Origin: Oscillospiraceae bacterium
Lineage (GTDB): Bacteria > Bacillota > Clostridia > Oscillospirales > Butyricicoccaceae
Length of the DNA stretch: 33,376 nt
Direction of reading: 5' to 3'
Assembly: GCA_015068445.1 (NCBI GenBank)
Contig: SVKN01000022.1
Coordinates: 1 to 33,376 of the forward strand
Both the position numbers and the translations under genes were made by a program. Shown here in pieces: positions 15,101 to 21,661 of this stretch. Within the stretch, counting starts at the first letter, position 1. Each line of letters opens with the position of its first letter. The notes beneath the pieces are model-generated. The model did no database searches. It saw only the letters and a list, made by a program, of their open reading frames with translations, and was not told where the DNA came from.

Positions 15101-15210
15101 CTGTTGTGCAGCTGAAACGTCATCGTCACATCCTCGGCGTAGGCCGTCACCGCCGTCAGCCCCAGGAGAAGGGCGCACAGCAGGAAAACGGACAGTCGTT
15201 TTTTCAGCAT
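12172..15210 (-). CDS. large secreted protein with putative-Ig and InlB-type repeats
   Basis: This is a 1012-residue protein with a clear signal peptide: KKR, hydrophobic core, and AYA-ED cleavage after about residue 25. At least three putative-Ig (He_PIG-like) units are recognisable by the pattern LPxGLxL...ISGTP: LPKGLTL, LPEGLSL and LPDGLTL, each followed by (I/L)SGTP. Near the C-terminus are two InlB B-repeat-like units, with FDANGGTGEMPP...YRFSHWEIDG and FDANGGRGEMAP...FTFAGWDVNG. No LPXTG, SLH or choline-binding domain and no C-terminal membrane anchor are visible, so it may be released or held non-covalently. An adhesin-like role is inferred. The ATG at 15210 follows AAGGAG at ten bases; the frame extends further upstream without support. 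Confidence 0.85.
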   Translation of the reverse strand: MLKKRLSVFLLCALLLGLTAVTAYAEDVTMTFQLHNSTSEAYDAGCRMTVKTSSGASASLDAFDNSWHYYSLPYTQGDTATYAMTAAPGWRPGCMDVFDGTSVVSGDFTYTFSLDNVGSPYATGNFLRGDGTVKAPVSAIGEMGTVSSLSDVSMTVGAGYHAEDWRTPIRIVNNTKFDLAFLREGIVLTGANADAFKLNYVSDYTEVRYSASWGFEVQPKEGLAPGVYEADITLNERDGLVESGALSAHIRFEVLPLDLTDSTRGRLVMLGEELHLPYGQVGREYDFTLTGMGAVSTDEWVITDGALPKGLTLTSSGEQCTISGTPAPDSAGWAHLTLTQKHSGEDAVSVSYPMAIYVYVKESPYLFISSGTYFAEGGTLLDDSVIALPDVTVGNGQIYTETDVYLDSRGTGLDDRTSIRIEGAPDWLETANRFQYSRLYHTVYSEIVPGDYTLTARALYLEADGETVVDESDPQYLSLHVNAPPKLVREDLLQKDGQTYLPAATTGKPYSCTIRVNSGPLPFTAAIQDGYRLPEGLSLTYDADSVTISGTPAENQAWRHDLYITLTNDAGAFNENICININDPLALTILYNSSPVDALPAGVAGNWYPGLITGHGIYTDCTAEWVVEGGLPPFMYSNDIDSVAAGTPEAAGSWSWTIRWTLFDVDGTKLDEVKQSFSLTVYEPLDSVYRDRWYDLPAMRVGEAIEPVKLGELVSGGSGSLTWALVPGFMLPDGLTLDEAAGILSGTPAAAGYGDSFHVAVTDVLSGDQLKLLIEYPGGILATIVFDANGGTGEMPPAIYLDPYILPDPGNFMPPEGYRFSHWEIDGENYNAGDVFSSMVNVTAKAIWEKIPVFTLSFDANGGRGEMAPVEVREGELVQLPSCEFIPAAHFTFAGWDVNGVTLSPGDPIELSDDMMIRALWTRVSETSVSGRRSGGDVEYTVAADEESMGRTVTVIAAVYDERGRMTSVQLKEITLSAEEQTDTLTGLPAGGASLFLVGGDYAPLCASGDVE

Positions 15211-15265
15211 CGGGATCACACTCCTTATGGCAATGATTATATTTGGACATACTTCTAATAATAAT

Positions 15266-15271
15266 ATTATA
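15266..15271 (-). promoter_or_regulatory. extended -10 of the large secreted protein gene
   Basis: On the minus strand TGGTATAAT is a strong extended -10, 55 bases upstream of the start codon. No -35 is obvious. Confidence 0.5.
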
Positions 15272-15354
15272 CCATACTTTCCCGCATCGCGCCCCATCCG
15301 AAAGGATAGTTTTCAAAATCGCAGTGCGGAGCGCGACCCGTTTGCAGACGCGCA

Positions 15355-15382
15355 AAAGCGGCCGCCCGGAGGCGGCCGCTTT
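15355..15382 (-). terminator. terminator of the ABC importer operon
   Basis: AAAGCGGCCGCC (15355-15366) and GGCGGCCGCTTT (15371-15382) form a perfect 12-bp stem around CGGA. On the minus strand it continues TTTTGCG, and it follows the stop codon of binding protein 1. Confidence 0.85.
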
Positions 15383-15395
15383 CATATCCGGCAGC

Positions 15396-16502
15396 TTAGT
15401 CGGCGGAGCCGAGGGGATGCCAGAGGTAGCCCATGATGGTGTCGGCGTCGTCGGTGGTGGTGCACAGGCCGAGACGCAGATAGTCCTCAACGATGTCGCG
15501 CAGCTGCTTCTCGCACTCCTCGTCGGAAACGCCGCAGCGCAGGGAGGAGAAGTACTCGATGTTCTTGTCGCGGTCGCCGGCGGTCAGGCCTTCCTTGAGC
15601 ATCAGGTCGACAGCCTCTTCGGGGTTCTCGCCCATCCACTGGCTGGCCTTCTTGACGGCGTTGGCCAGCTTGGTGGCGGTGATGGGGTTCTCCTTGACGA
15701 AGGTGCCGTTCATGGAGATATCGCAGCACATATCGTCAATGTCCTCGTCCAGCATGGAGCGGATCTTGCGCAGGGTGCCGTCCTTGACCATGTCGTAAGC
15801 GTACAGGTCGGTCAGCAGCGCGGCGTCCAGCTCGCCCTTCTGCATGGCGGGCACGCAGGCGCTCGTCTCAACCTGGACCAGATCGACCTCCTCCAGGGGG
15901 TTGATGCCGTCGGCGTCAAAGAGGCGGGCGGTGATGTTGTAGTCGGACTTGCCGATGCCGTTGGGGGTGGAGACCTTCTTGCCCTTCAGATCCTCCAGGG
16001 TCTGATAGGGACTGTCGGCCGCGACGTACAGGGACTTGCAGCCGAAGTGAGCGCCGCCCACGACGACCAGATCCACGCCGTTGGTGGCGGGGACGACCTG
16101 CTTGGCCAGATGGCCGACGATGACCTGGACGGTGTTGGTGCCGACAGCCTCGATGTCGCTGTCGCCCTTGAAGCCCTCGACCTTGAGGCCCTCATCCTCG
16201 TAATAACCCAGCAGCTCGGCGATGTTGACGGCGGAGCTGCAGCCGTCGCTGAGCATGTAGCGGATGGTCTGGCCGTACATGGGCTCCTTCTCCCAGGCCT
16301 CCTGCTCCAGCTCTTCGGGGGTCTTCTCGGCGGGCTTCTCTTCGGTCTTGGTTTCTTCGGTCTTGGTTTCCTCGGTCTTCGTTTCCGTGGTCGTGTTGGC
16401 AGCGTTCTGGGCAGGCTCCTGCTCCTTCTGGCCGCAGGCGGCGAAGGCGAAAGCCATGCACAGCACGAGACCCAGCGCGACCAGGCGCTTGAGGTTGTTC
16501 AT
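15396..16502 (-). CDS. ABC substrate-binding lipoprotein 1, NMT1/SsuA type
   Basis: This is a 368-residue lipoprotein. The signal peptide ends in the lipobox FAAC with the cysteine at residue 23. A low-complexity linker of repeated (E)TKTE units and Glu/Lys follows to about residue 72, then a periplasmic-binding-protein type 2 domain. The domain shows the NMT1/taurine-type hallmarks: ELLGYYEDEGLKVE, a GKKVSTPNGIGKSDY segment after LEDL, and QKGELDAALL. Relatives bind taurine, nitrate, sulfonates, riboflavin or pyrimidine precursors; the ligand here is unknown. It is the last gene of the operon, 80 bases after binding protein 2, with AAAGGAG ten bases before the ATG. Confidence 0.88.
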   Translation of the reverse strand: MNNLKRLVALGLVLCMAFAFAACGQKEQEPAQNAANTTTETKTEETKTEETKTEEKPAEKTPEELEQEAWEKEPMYGQTIRYMLSDGCSSAVNIAELLGYYEDEGLKVEGFKGDSDIEAVGTNTVQVIVGHLAKQVVPATNGVDLVVVGGAHFGCKSLYVAADSPYQTLEDLKGKKVSTPNGIGKSDYNITARLFDADGINPLEEVDLVQVETSACVPAMQKGELDAALLTDLYAYDMVKDGTLRKIRSMLDEDIDDMCCDISMNGTFVKENPITATKLANAVKKASQWMGENPEEAVDLMLKEGLTAGDRDKNIEYFSSLRCGVSDEECEKQLRDIVEDYLRLGLCTTTDDADTIMGYLWHPLGSAD

Positions 16503-16582
16503 GATGCGTTTTCTCCTTTATTCTTTTTTCGAAAAAGCAGCGGACCCGCTCAGACCGCCGCTTTTCAGTTTACAAGGTTCGC

Positions 16583-17686
16583 TTACTGAGCGTCGCCCAG
16601 CGGGGTCCACAGATGCTCGACAACGGCGTCGGCATCGGTCTCGGCCGTGATCAGGCCGACCTTGATGTAGTCCTCGACGATGCTGTGCAGCTGCGCGGCG
16701 GTGTACTCATCGCTCTGCTGGCCGAACTCCATCTGCTGGTTCAGGTCGAGGTTCATGTCATACTTGTCCTTGGGGTTCAGGCCCAGCTCCATCAGGGTCT
16801 TGGTGGCTTCCTCGGTGTGCTCGCCCTCATACTTCAGCGCGCGCTTGACGGCGTTGGCCATCTTGGTGGCGGTGATGGGGTTCTCGGCGATGAAGTCGCG
16901 GTTCATCATGATGATGCAGCACAGCTCATCGGTGCTGTTGCCGTCCTTGGAGTCGATCCTGCGCAGGGTGCCGTCCTGGACCATCTGATAGGCGAACGGG
17001 TCGCCCAGCAGGGCAGCCTGGATCTGGCCGTTCTGCATGGCGGCCACGCAGGCGTCCTGATCGACGGGCGTCAGGGTGACGTCCTCCAGGGGGTTCATAC
17101 CGGCCTCCAGCAGCAGGCGGGAGGTGATGTTGTAGTCGGAAGCGCCGATGCCATTGGGAACGGAGATCGAGCAGCCCTTCAGATCCTCGTAGTTCTGATA
17201 CTCGCTGTCGGCCAGAACGTACAGGGACTTGCAGCCCTTCAGCAGATGGGCGGAGCCGACGAACGTCAGGTTGACGCCGTTGGTGGCGGGGACGGTGGCC
17301 TTGGCGATGTGGCCGATGGCGATCTGAGCCATGTTGGTGCCGATGGCCTCCACGTCGCTCTCGCCCTTGAAGCCCTCAACGGTCAGGCCCTCGTCGGCGA
17401 AGTAGCCCAGATGGTCGGCCAGGTTGGTGGCGGAGGTGCAGCTGCCGCCGATCCAGTATTTCAGCGTGGTGCCGTAGGCGGGCTCCTTCTCCCAGGCCTC
17501 CTGCTCCAGCTCCTCGGCAGTCTTTTCAGGCTCCTTGGTCTCTTCGGTCTTGGTCTCCTCGGTCTTCGTTTCCGTGGTCGTGTTGGCGGCGTTCTGAGCG
17601 GGCTCTTCCTTCTGGCCGCAGGCGGCGAAGGCGAAAGCCATGCACAGCACGAGACCCAGCGCGACCAGGCGCTTGAGGTTGTTCAT
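16583..17686 (-). CDS. ABC substrate-binding lipoprotein 2, NMT1/SsuA type (paralogue)
   Basis: This 367-residue protein is a tandem paralogue of binding protein 1. The first 27 residues (signal peptide, FAAC lipobox and GQKE) are identical, and the DNA there is nearly identical too. The charged linker has one fewer TKTEE unit. The mature domains diverge more, but share ATNGV, GCKSLYV, the PNGIG.SDYNIT segment and the EDYI..GL terminus. The ATG at 17686 is chosen because it matches the paralogue and has AAAGGAG ten bases upstream; an ATG three codons earlier is only two bases from that site. It lies 21 bases after the ATPase gene. The divergent binding domain suggests a second, related ligand. 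Confidence 0.88.
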   Translation of the reverse strand: MNNLKRLVALGLVLCMAFAFAACGQKEEPAQNAANTTTETKTEETKTEETKEPEKTAEELEQEAWEKEPAYGTTLKYWIGGSCTSATNLADHLGYFADEGLTVEGFKGESDVEAIGTNMAQIAIGHIAKATVPATNGVNLTFVGSAHLLKGCKSLYVLADSEYQNYEDLKGCSISVPNGIGASDYNITSRLLLEAGMNPLEDVTLTPVDQDACVAAMQNGQIQAALLGDPFAYQMVQDGTLRRIDSKDGNSTDELCCIIMMNRDFIAENPITATKMANAVKRALKYEGEHTEEATKTLMELGLNPKDKYDMNLDLNQQMEFGQQSDEYTAAQLHSIVEDYIKVGLITAETDADAVVEHLWTPLGDAQ

Positions 17687-17707
17687 GATGCTCATTCTCC
17701 TTTGATT

Positions 17708-18481
17708 TTATTCTTCTTTATTGCCGTAGTGCAGCATGTCAAGGATCTGATTGCGGTACGCGACAAATTGAGAACTGCTTCGGTTGCGGGGGTAGTCCAT
17801 GGCGATGTCGATCTCCCCCATGATGCGCCCGGGATGGGGCTCCATCACCACGACCTTGGTGCCCATGTAGATGGCCTCGTCCACGTCATGAGTGACCATG
17901 ACCACCAGCTGGCGCGTCCTGCGCCAGATGTCCAGGATCTCGTCCTGCATATTCATGCGGGTGAAGGCGTCCAGCGCGCCCAGAGGCTCGTCCAGCAGCA
18001 GGATCTCCGGTTGGCAGATCAGCGAGCGGGCCAGCGCCACGCGCTGGGCCATGCCGCCCGACAGCTGGGCGGGATAATCGTCCTTGAAGGCCGTCAGGCC
18101 GATGACGTCCAGGATGCGCCGGACCTCGTCCTCGTGGCCCTCCAGCTGATGGCGCATGCGGAAGGAGAAGGAGATGTTCTTCTCCACGGTCAGCCAGGGG
18201 AACAGCGTGGGCTGCTGGAAGACCATGCCGCGGTCGGGGTCGGGGCCGTCGATCTCCGTGCCGTTGACGGTCAGCGTGCCCGTGGTGGGCGTGATCAGAC
18301 CGGCGATCAGGCGCAGCATCGTACTCTTACCGCAGCCCGAGGTGCCGACCACCGAGATGAACTCGCCGTCGTGCATGGTCAGATCGATGTTTTCCAGGGC
18401 GTTGGTGATATCGTTTTTGTCCACGCGGGCAAAGCTCTTGGAGACATTGTCCAGCGTGAGAGTCAGCTTGTGCTCCGCCAT
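17708..18481 (-). CDS. ABC importer ATPase, SsuB/TauB type
   Basis: This is a 257-residue nucleotide-binding subunit. Walker A is GTSGCGKST (46-54), the Q-loop is VFQQ (87-90), the signature is LSGGMAQR (140-147), Walker B is ILLLDEP, with the catalytic Glu at 165, and the H-loop His is at 198. The sequence FPWLTVEKNI after the Q-loop is typical of the nitrate/taurine/sulfonate importer group. Its start codon overlaps the stop of the permease gene (TAATG), so the two are translationally coupled. It energises uptake through that permease, with the two lipoproteins downstream delivering the ligand. Confidence 0.93.
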   Translation of the reverse strand: MAEHKLTLTLDNVSKSFARVDKNDITNALENIDLTMHDGEFISVVGTSGCGKSTMLRLIAGLITPTTGTLTVNGTEIDGPDPDRGMVFQQPTLFPWLTVEKNISFSFRMRHQLEGHEDEVRRILDVIGLTAFKDDYPAQLSGGMAQRVALARSLICQPEILLLDEPLGALDAFTRMNMQDEILDIWRRTRQLVVMVTHDVDEAIYMGTKVVVMEPHPGRIMGEIDIAMDYPRNRSSSQFVAYRNQILDMLHYGNKEE

Positions 18482-19563
18482 TACTTGCTACCCCCGTTCT
18501 GCCAGCGCAGCGCGCGCCTCTTGATGAGCTCCAGCGCCTTGGCGACGGCGTTGAAGATGATGCAGATAACGACGATGGCGGCGAACATGCGGTTGAACAT
18601 GGCCCACGCCTTCGCCCAAGTGATGTACCAGCCGAGACCGGCCTCGACGCCCATCATCTCGGCCACCATCAGGCCGATGCAGGCGGAGCTCATGCCCTGG
18701 GTCATGCCCTGCAGGATGTTGGGCACGGCGTGGGGGATGGCCACGCGGAAGATCAGCTGGCTGCCCTTGGCGCCCAGGATGCGGGCGGCGTCAAAGTAGC
18801 TGCGGTCGATGTTGGAGATGCCCGTGATCGTCGCCATGGTGACGGCGAACCAGGTGCCCAGGGCGATGATGAAGATGGAGCCCGAGAAGGGCGAGGGGAA
18901 CAGCAGCATGATCAGCGGCAGCCAGGTGGCCACGGGGATGGGGCCCAGCAGCTTGACGATGGGGTTGATCCAGTAGCGGATCTTCTCGCTGTAGCCGCAG
19001 GCGATGCCCGTGACGAGGCCCACGGCCACGCCCCAGAAATAGCCCAGCAGCAGCAGGCGCAGGGAGAACAACGTGCTCTTCAGCAGCATCCGCCAGTCCG
19101 TGATGGCGGCGTTGAGGATGTCGTTGACCCAGGGGATGAACGGATACATCAGCTTGCCGGTTTTCAGCGTCAGCCAGTCGAAGGCCGTCAGGAAGACGTA
19201 AACCGCCGTCCACAGCGGGGCCATGTGCAGGATGCGCCAGTAGAGCTTCTTGTCGCCGCCGCGGTATCTGACGCGGGAGATCACCCAGCGGATCATGTAG
19301 ATCGCGATGGGGATCAGCAGCAGGATCGTGTAGCGCTCGGGGTTTGCGTTCCTGTATTTGTTGGGCACCAGCCAGTATTCCAGCTGGCTGGCGATGAAAG
19401 CGATCAGCGGCAGCAGCGTCACCAGCATGTCGCGGGCCAGCTGCGCGGGGGTCTTCTCCTTTTGCTCCAGCTCCATGAGCTGCTCGCGGGTGATCTTCGC
19501 GCGGGATTTCGCGTCTTCCATCAGGATCCCCTTTCTGTTCCGGTCGATCAGAGAGCCTTTCAT
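18481..19563 (-). CDS. ABC importer permease, SsuC/TauC type
   Basis: This is a 360-residue inner-membrane permease, longer than most SsuC proteins because of an N-terminal extension. The first ~40 residues are charged (REQLMELEQKEKTPAQLAR), followed by three additional hydrophobic segments before the BPD_transp_1 core. The core shows the cytoplasmic EAA loop in the form DAARILGAKGSQLIFRVAIP, which contacts the ATPase. An ATG at 19563 with AAGGAGG seven bases upstream is the likely start; a second ATG 14 codons later is weaker. It is the first gene of the four-gene operon. The extra N-terminal membrane part is unusual for this group. Confidence 0.88.
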   Translation of the reverse strand: MKGSLIDRNRKGILMEDAKSRAKITREQLMELEQKEKTPAQLARDMLVTLLPLIAFIASQLEYWLVPNKYRNANPERYTILLLIPIAIYMIRWVISRVRYRGGDKKLYWRILHMAPLWTAVYVFLTAFDWLTLKTGKLMYPFIPWVNDILNAAITDWRMLLKSTLFSLRLLLLGYFWGVAVGLVTGIACGYSEKIRYWINPIVKLLGPIPVATWLPLIMLLFPSPFSGSIFIIALGTWFAVTMATITGISNIDRSYFDAARILGAKGSQLIFRVAIPHAVPNILQGMTQGMSSACIGLMVAEMMGVEAGLGWYITWAKAWAMFNRMFAAIVVICIIFNAVAKALELIKRRALRWQNGGSK

Positions 19564-19614
19564 CAAGGCGCCTCCTTCCGATTTTGCGTGTGAAATTGGC
19601 CATAGCCACCGCAT

Positions 19615-19678
19615 ATTTAATCATGAAAACCGATAAAAGTCCAACTGAAAATACAAATGATAGATAGATTATTTATCA
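19615..19678 (-). promoter_or_regulatory. promoter and upstream dyad of the ABC importer operon
   Basis: On the minus strand a weak promoter is seen as TTGGAC (19644-19639), 18 bases, TTAAAT (19620-19615). Thirteen bases upstream of the -35 is a near-perfect dyad TGATAAATA, ATC, TATCTATCA (19678-19658). A related dyad precedes the dehydrogenase promoter at 21622-21641. Its position upstream of a poor -35 suits an activator. No riboswitch fold was recognised here. Confidence 0.5.
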
Positions 19679-19699
19679 AAAATGCAAATAAACAAAGAA

Positions 19700-19721
19700 A
19701 GTCCGCCCGATCGGGCGGACT
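19700..19721 (-). terminator. terminator of the patatin gene
   Basis: AGTCCGCCC and GGGCGGACT form a 9-bp stem around GATC. On the minus strand it is followed by TTCTTTGTTT. It separates the patatin gene from the ABC operon, so the two are separate units. Confidence 0.85.
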
Positions 19722-19765
19722 CTTTGTCGATTCACGTCGATTTTGAACGAAAAAAACAGTGTTTG

Positions 19766-20617
19766 CTACGCTTCAAAAAGGAAGTCCCTGACAGCGGCCC
19801 CGGCCCTGCAGCCCTTGGTGTACAGGCGCAGCAGGCCCTCCTTGGTGCGCTTGGTGGTGTCCACGCCGGCAGTGTCGTCGGGGGCGAGGATCAGCAGCTT
19901 TCCCTGCTCCTGCAGCTGAAAGGCCCACTGGACGGCTTCGTTGTAGCGCTTGGCGCGCAGGCGCAGGCCGTGGGCGGCCATGGGATGCGTGCGGTGCAGC
20001 ACGGCGGCCAGGGCGTCGTCCCGGACGGAGTCACGCTGGACGTCCGTGGGGCGGGTGAGGATCAGCACCAGCTTGTCGCAGCCCGCGTCCAGCGCCCGCC
20101 GGATGGGCACGGGATCGCTGATGGCGCCGTCGAAGTATTCGGTCCCGCCGATGACGACGGGCCTGCACACGACGGGGATGGCGGAGGAGGCCATCAGGGC
20201 CTCGTAGTGATCGGGCATCAGGTCCTCCTTCTGAAAATAGCGCGGCTGACAGGTGGCCGCGTCCGTGGCCACCACCTCGAAGGCGGCAGGATTTTTGACG
20301 TAGGCGTTGTAATCCAGCGGGCACTCGCCGTCCGAGCGGCTCAGCGTGCCGTAGACATAGCCCAGATCGAAGAACGAGCCGTTTTTGAAATAGTTCTCGG
20401 CGCTCATGTATTCCTTGCGGAAGGAGTATTCGTAGTAAAACTTGAAGGCGCGGCACAGCTGGCCCGACAGATAGGAGGAGATGTTGGCGCTGCCCGCCGA
20501 CACGCCGATGCAGTGGTCGAAGGCGATCCCGTCCTCCATGCACTTGTCCAGCACCCCTGCGCCGAATACGTCCCGCAGGCCGCCGCCCACGTCGATCAGT
20601 CCCGTTTTCACAAGCAT
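19766..20617 (-). CDS. patatin-like phospholipase (YjjU/RssA type)
   Basis: This is a 283-residue patatin-family hydrolase. The oxyanion-hole glycine motif GGGLRD (11-16), the nucleophile elbow GVSAGS with serine at 40, and the DGAISDP motif holding the catalytic aspartate give a complete Ser-Asp dyad. The family hydrolyses acyl esters of phospholipids or lysophospholipids. No signal peptide is present, so it is probably cytoplasmic or membrane-peripheral. The ATG at 20617 is only three bases from GGAG; a GTG two codons later is better spaced, so the start could be at 20611. It is a single-gene unit closed by its own terminator. Confidence 0.88.
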   Translation of the reverse strand: MLVKTGLIDVGGGLRDVFGAGVLDKCMEDGIAFDHCIGVSAGSANISSYLSGQLCRAFKFYYEYSFRKEYMSAENYFKNGSFFDLGYVYGTLSRSDGECPLDYNAYVKNPAAFEVVATDAATCQPRYFQKEDLMPDHYEALMASSAIPVVCRPVVIGGTEYFDGAISDPVPIRRALDAGCDKLVLILTRPTDVQRDSVRDDALAAVLHRTHPMAAHGLRLRAKRYNEAVQWAFQLQEQGKLLILAPDDTAGVDTTKRTKEGLLRLYTKGCRAGAAVRDFLFEA

Positions 20618-20648
20618 AGTCTCCTTTGGTACATTATAGAATAAACTG

Positions 20649-20654
20649 ATTATA
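20649..20654 (-). promoter_or_regulatory. probable -10 box of the patatin gene
   Basis: A TATAAT on the minus strand lies 32 bases before the start codon. A second TATAAT at 20638-20633 is too close to the ribosome binding site to be used. No clear -35 is visible. Confidence 0.4.
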
Positions 20655-20710
20655 CACCATCGTGGATGCAAATACTCTAAACAATTTGCAAAACCTGTCG
20701 CGCAGCGAAA

Positions 20711-20732
20711 AGGCGGCCCTTTCGGGCCGCCT
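20711..20732 (-). terminator. terminator of the dehydrogenase gene
   Basis: AGGCGGCCC (20711-20719) and GGGCCGCCT (20724-20732) pair around TTTC; on the minus strand TTTCG follows. It lies 33 bases past the stop codon. Confidence 0.8.
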
Positions 20733-20764
20733 CGGCGTGAGATTGTGGACCTGAAACAGGATCC

Positions 20765-21553
20765 TTAACGACCCAGCGCGGCCTGGCCGCCGTCCATGGT
20801 GACCAGAGAACCGGTGATGTGGCTGGACTTCTCAGAGGCGAGGAACAGCGCCAGCTCGGCGACCTCCTCGGGCTTGCAGTAGCGCTTGTCGGGATAGGCG
20901 GCCGCGAAGATCTTCATGGCCTCTTCCTTGGAGACGTTCTCGCCCAGAGCCTGATGCTCCAGCTTCGTCATCATCGGGGTGTCGATGGGGCCCGGGCCGA
21001 TGCAGTTGATGTGGATGCCCAGCTCGGCCACCTCCAGCGCGGCGCACTTGGCGATGCCGTGGGCGGCGTGCTTGGAGCTGACGTAGGCGGACATGGTGGC
21101 GGCGCCGGTGACGGAGCCCTGGGAGGTGATGTTGACGATGGCGCCGCTCTTCTGCTTCTTCATCTGCGCCAGGGCGTACTTCATGCCGTACAGGGGGCCG
21201 AAGACGTTGACGTTGTAGACGTTCATCATGTTCTCAACGGTCTGCATATCGACGGGCAGGCTGAGGCCCTCGTAGCCGGCGTTGTTGACCTGAACGTCCA
21301 GGGAGCCGAAATGCTCCACGGTCTTCTCCACCATATTCTTGATCTGGTCTTCCTTGGAGACGTCCACGACGAAGGTCAGCAGATTCTCGGACTTGATGTC
21401 CAGATGGGCCAGCAGCGCGTCCAGCTTCTCCTGCTTCGTGGAGGAAATCGCCAGCTTGCAGCCCTCGGCCGCGAAGGCCCGGGTGACGGCCTCGCCGACG
21501 CCGCCGGTGGAACCGGTGATCATAACGACTTTGTCCTTCAGATTGAGATCCAT
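20765..21553 (-). CDS. short-chain dehydrogenase/reductase
   Basis: This is a 262-residue classical SDR. The Rossmann glycine motif TGSTGGVG lies at 14-21, NNAG near 90-93, the catalytic serine in NITSQGS, and the YxxxK motif in YVSSK. The C-terminal ITGSLVTMDGG is the usual SDR tail. The family reduces or oxidises alcohols and ketones with NAD(P). The absence of a basic residue in the glycine loop together with an acidic residue after the second strand would favour NAD, but here the second strand ends in SSTKQEK, which leans to NADP; this is weak evidence. The gene has its own consensus promoter with a dyad upstream and its own terminator. Confidence 0.92.
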   Translation of the reverse strand: MDLNLKDKVVMITGSTGGVGEAVTRAFAAEGCKLAISSTKQEKLDALLAHLDIKSENLLTFVVDVSKEDQIKNMVEKTVEHFGSLDVQVNNAGYEGLSLPVDMQTVENMMNVYNVNVFGPLYGMKYALAQMKKQKSGAIVNITSQGSVTGAATMSAYVSSKHAAHGIAKCAALEVAELGIHINCIGPGPIDTPMMTKLEHQALGENVSKEEAMKIFAAAYPDKRYCKPEEVAELALFLASEKSSHITGSLVTMDGGQAALGR

Positions 21554-21586
21554 AAGAAATCTCCTCCTCTTTTAGTTATCGATTAC

Positions 21587-21615
21587 AGATTACAGGGAGG
21601 AGGAGATTCTGTCAA
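21587..21615 (-). promoter_or_regulatory. promoter of the dehydrogenase gene
   Basis: On the minus strand a consensus TTGACA (21615-21610), a 17-base spacer and TAATCT (21592-21587) lie just upstream of an AGGAGG ribosome binding site. Confidence 0.75.
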
Positions 21616-21621
21616 GGAATA

Positions 21622-21641
21622 TTTGATAGATAAATATCAAA
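21622..21641 (-). promoter_or_regulatory. inverted-repeat operator upstream of the dehydrogenase promoter
   Basis: The arms TTTGATA and TATCAAA are perfectly complementary around six bases. The site ends six bases before the -35. Its arms resemble the dyad upstream of the ABC importer operon (19658-19678). The half-site spacing does not match the FNR box. Confidence 0.55.
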
Positions 21642-21661
21642 CTTTTTGTGGATCGCTTTTC

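Noticed and set aside
10408..15258. A 1616-codon open frame on the plus strand
   Set aside because: It runs antisense to the nucleotidase-like and large secreted protein genes, both of which have signal or catalytic motifs, start sites and terminators. The GC-rich third codon positions of those genes leave the opposite strand free of stops. The translation is low-complexity His/Val/Gln/Gly-rich.
16613..18799. A 728-codon open frame on the plus strand
   Set aside because: It is antisense to the binding protein 2, ATPase and permease genes, with a biased Val/Gly/His composition and no ribosome binding site.
19615..19765. Riboswitch (TPP or FMN) ahead of the NMT1-type importer operon
   Set aside because: The leader has no TPP core motif such as CTGAGA...ACCTGA and no FMN multi-stem layout; only a promoter, a dyad and the patatin terminator are seen.
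21622..21641. FNR/CRP-type site
   Set aside because: The half-sites resemble TTGAT/ATCAA, but the spacer between them is eight bases rather than the four of FNR boxes, and no FNR-family gene is present in the window.
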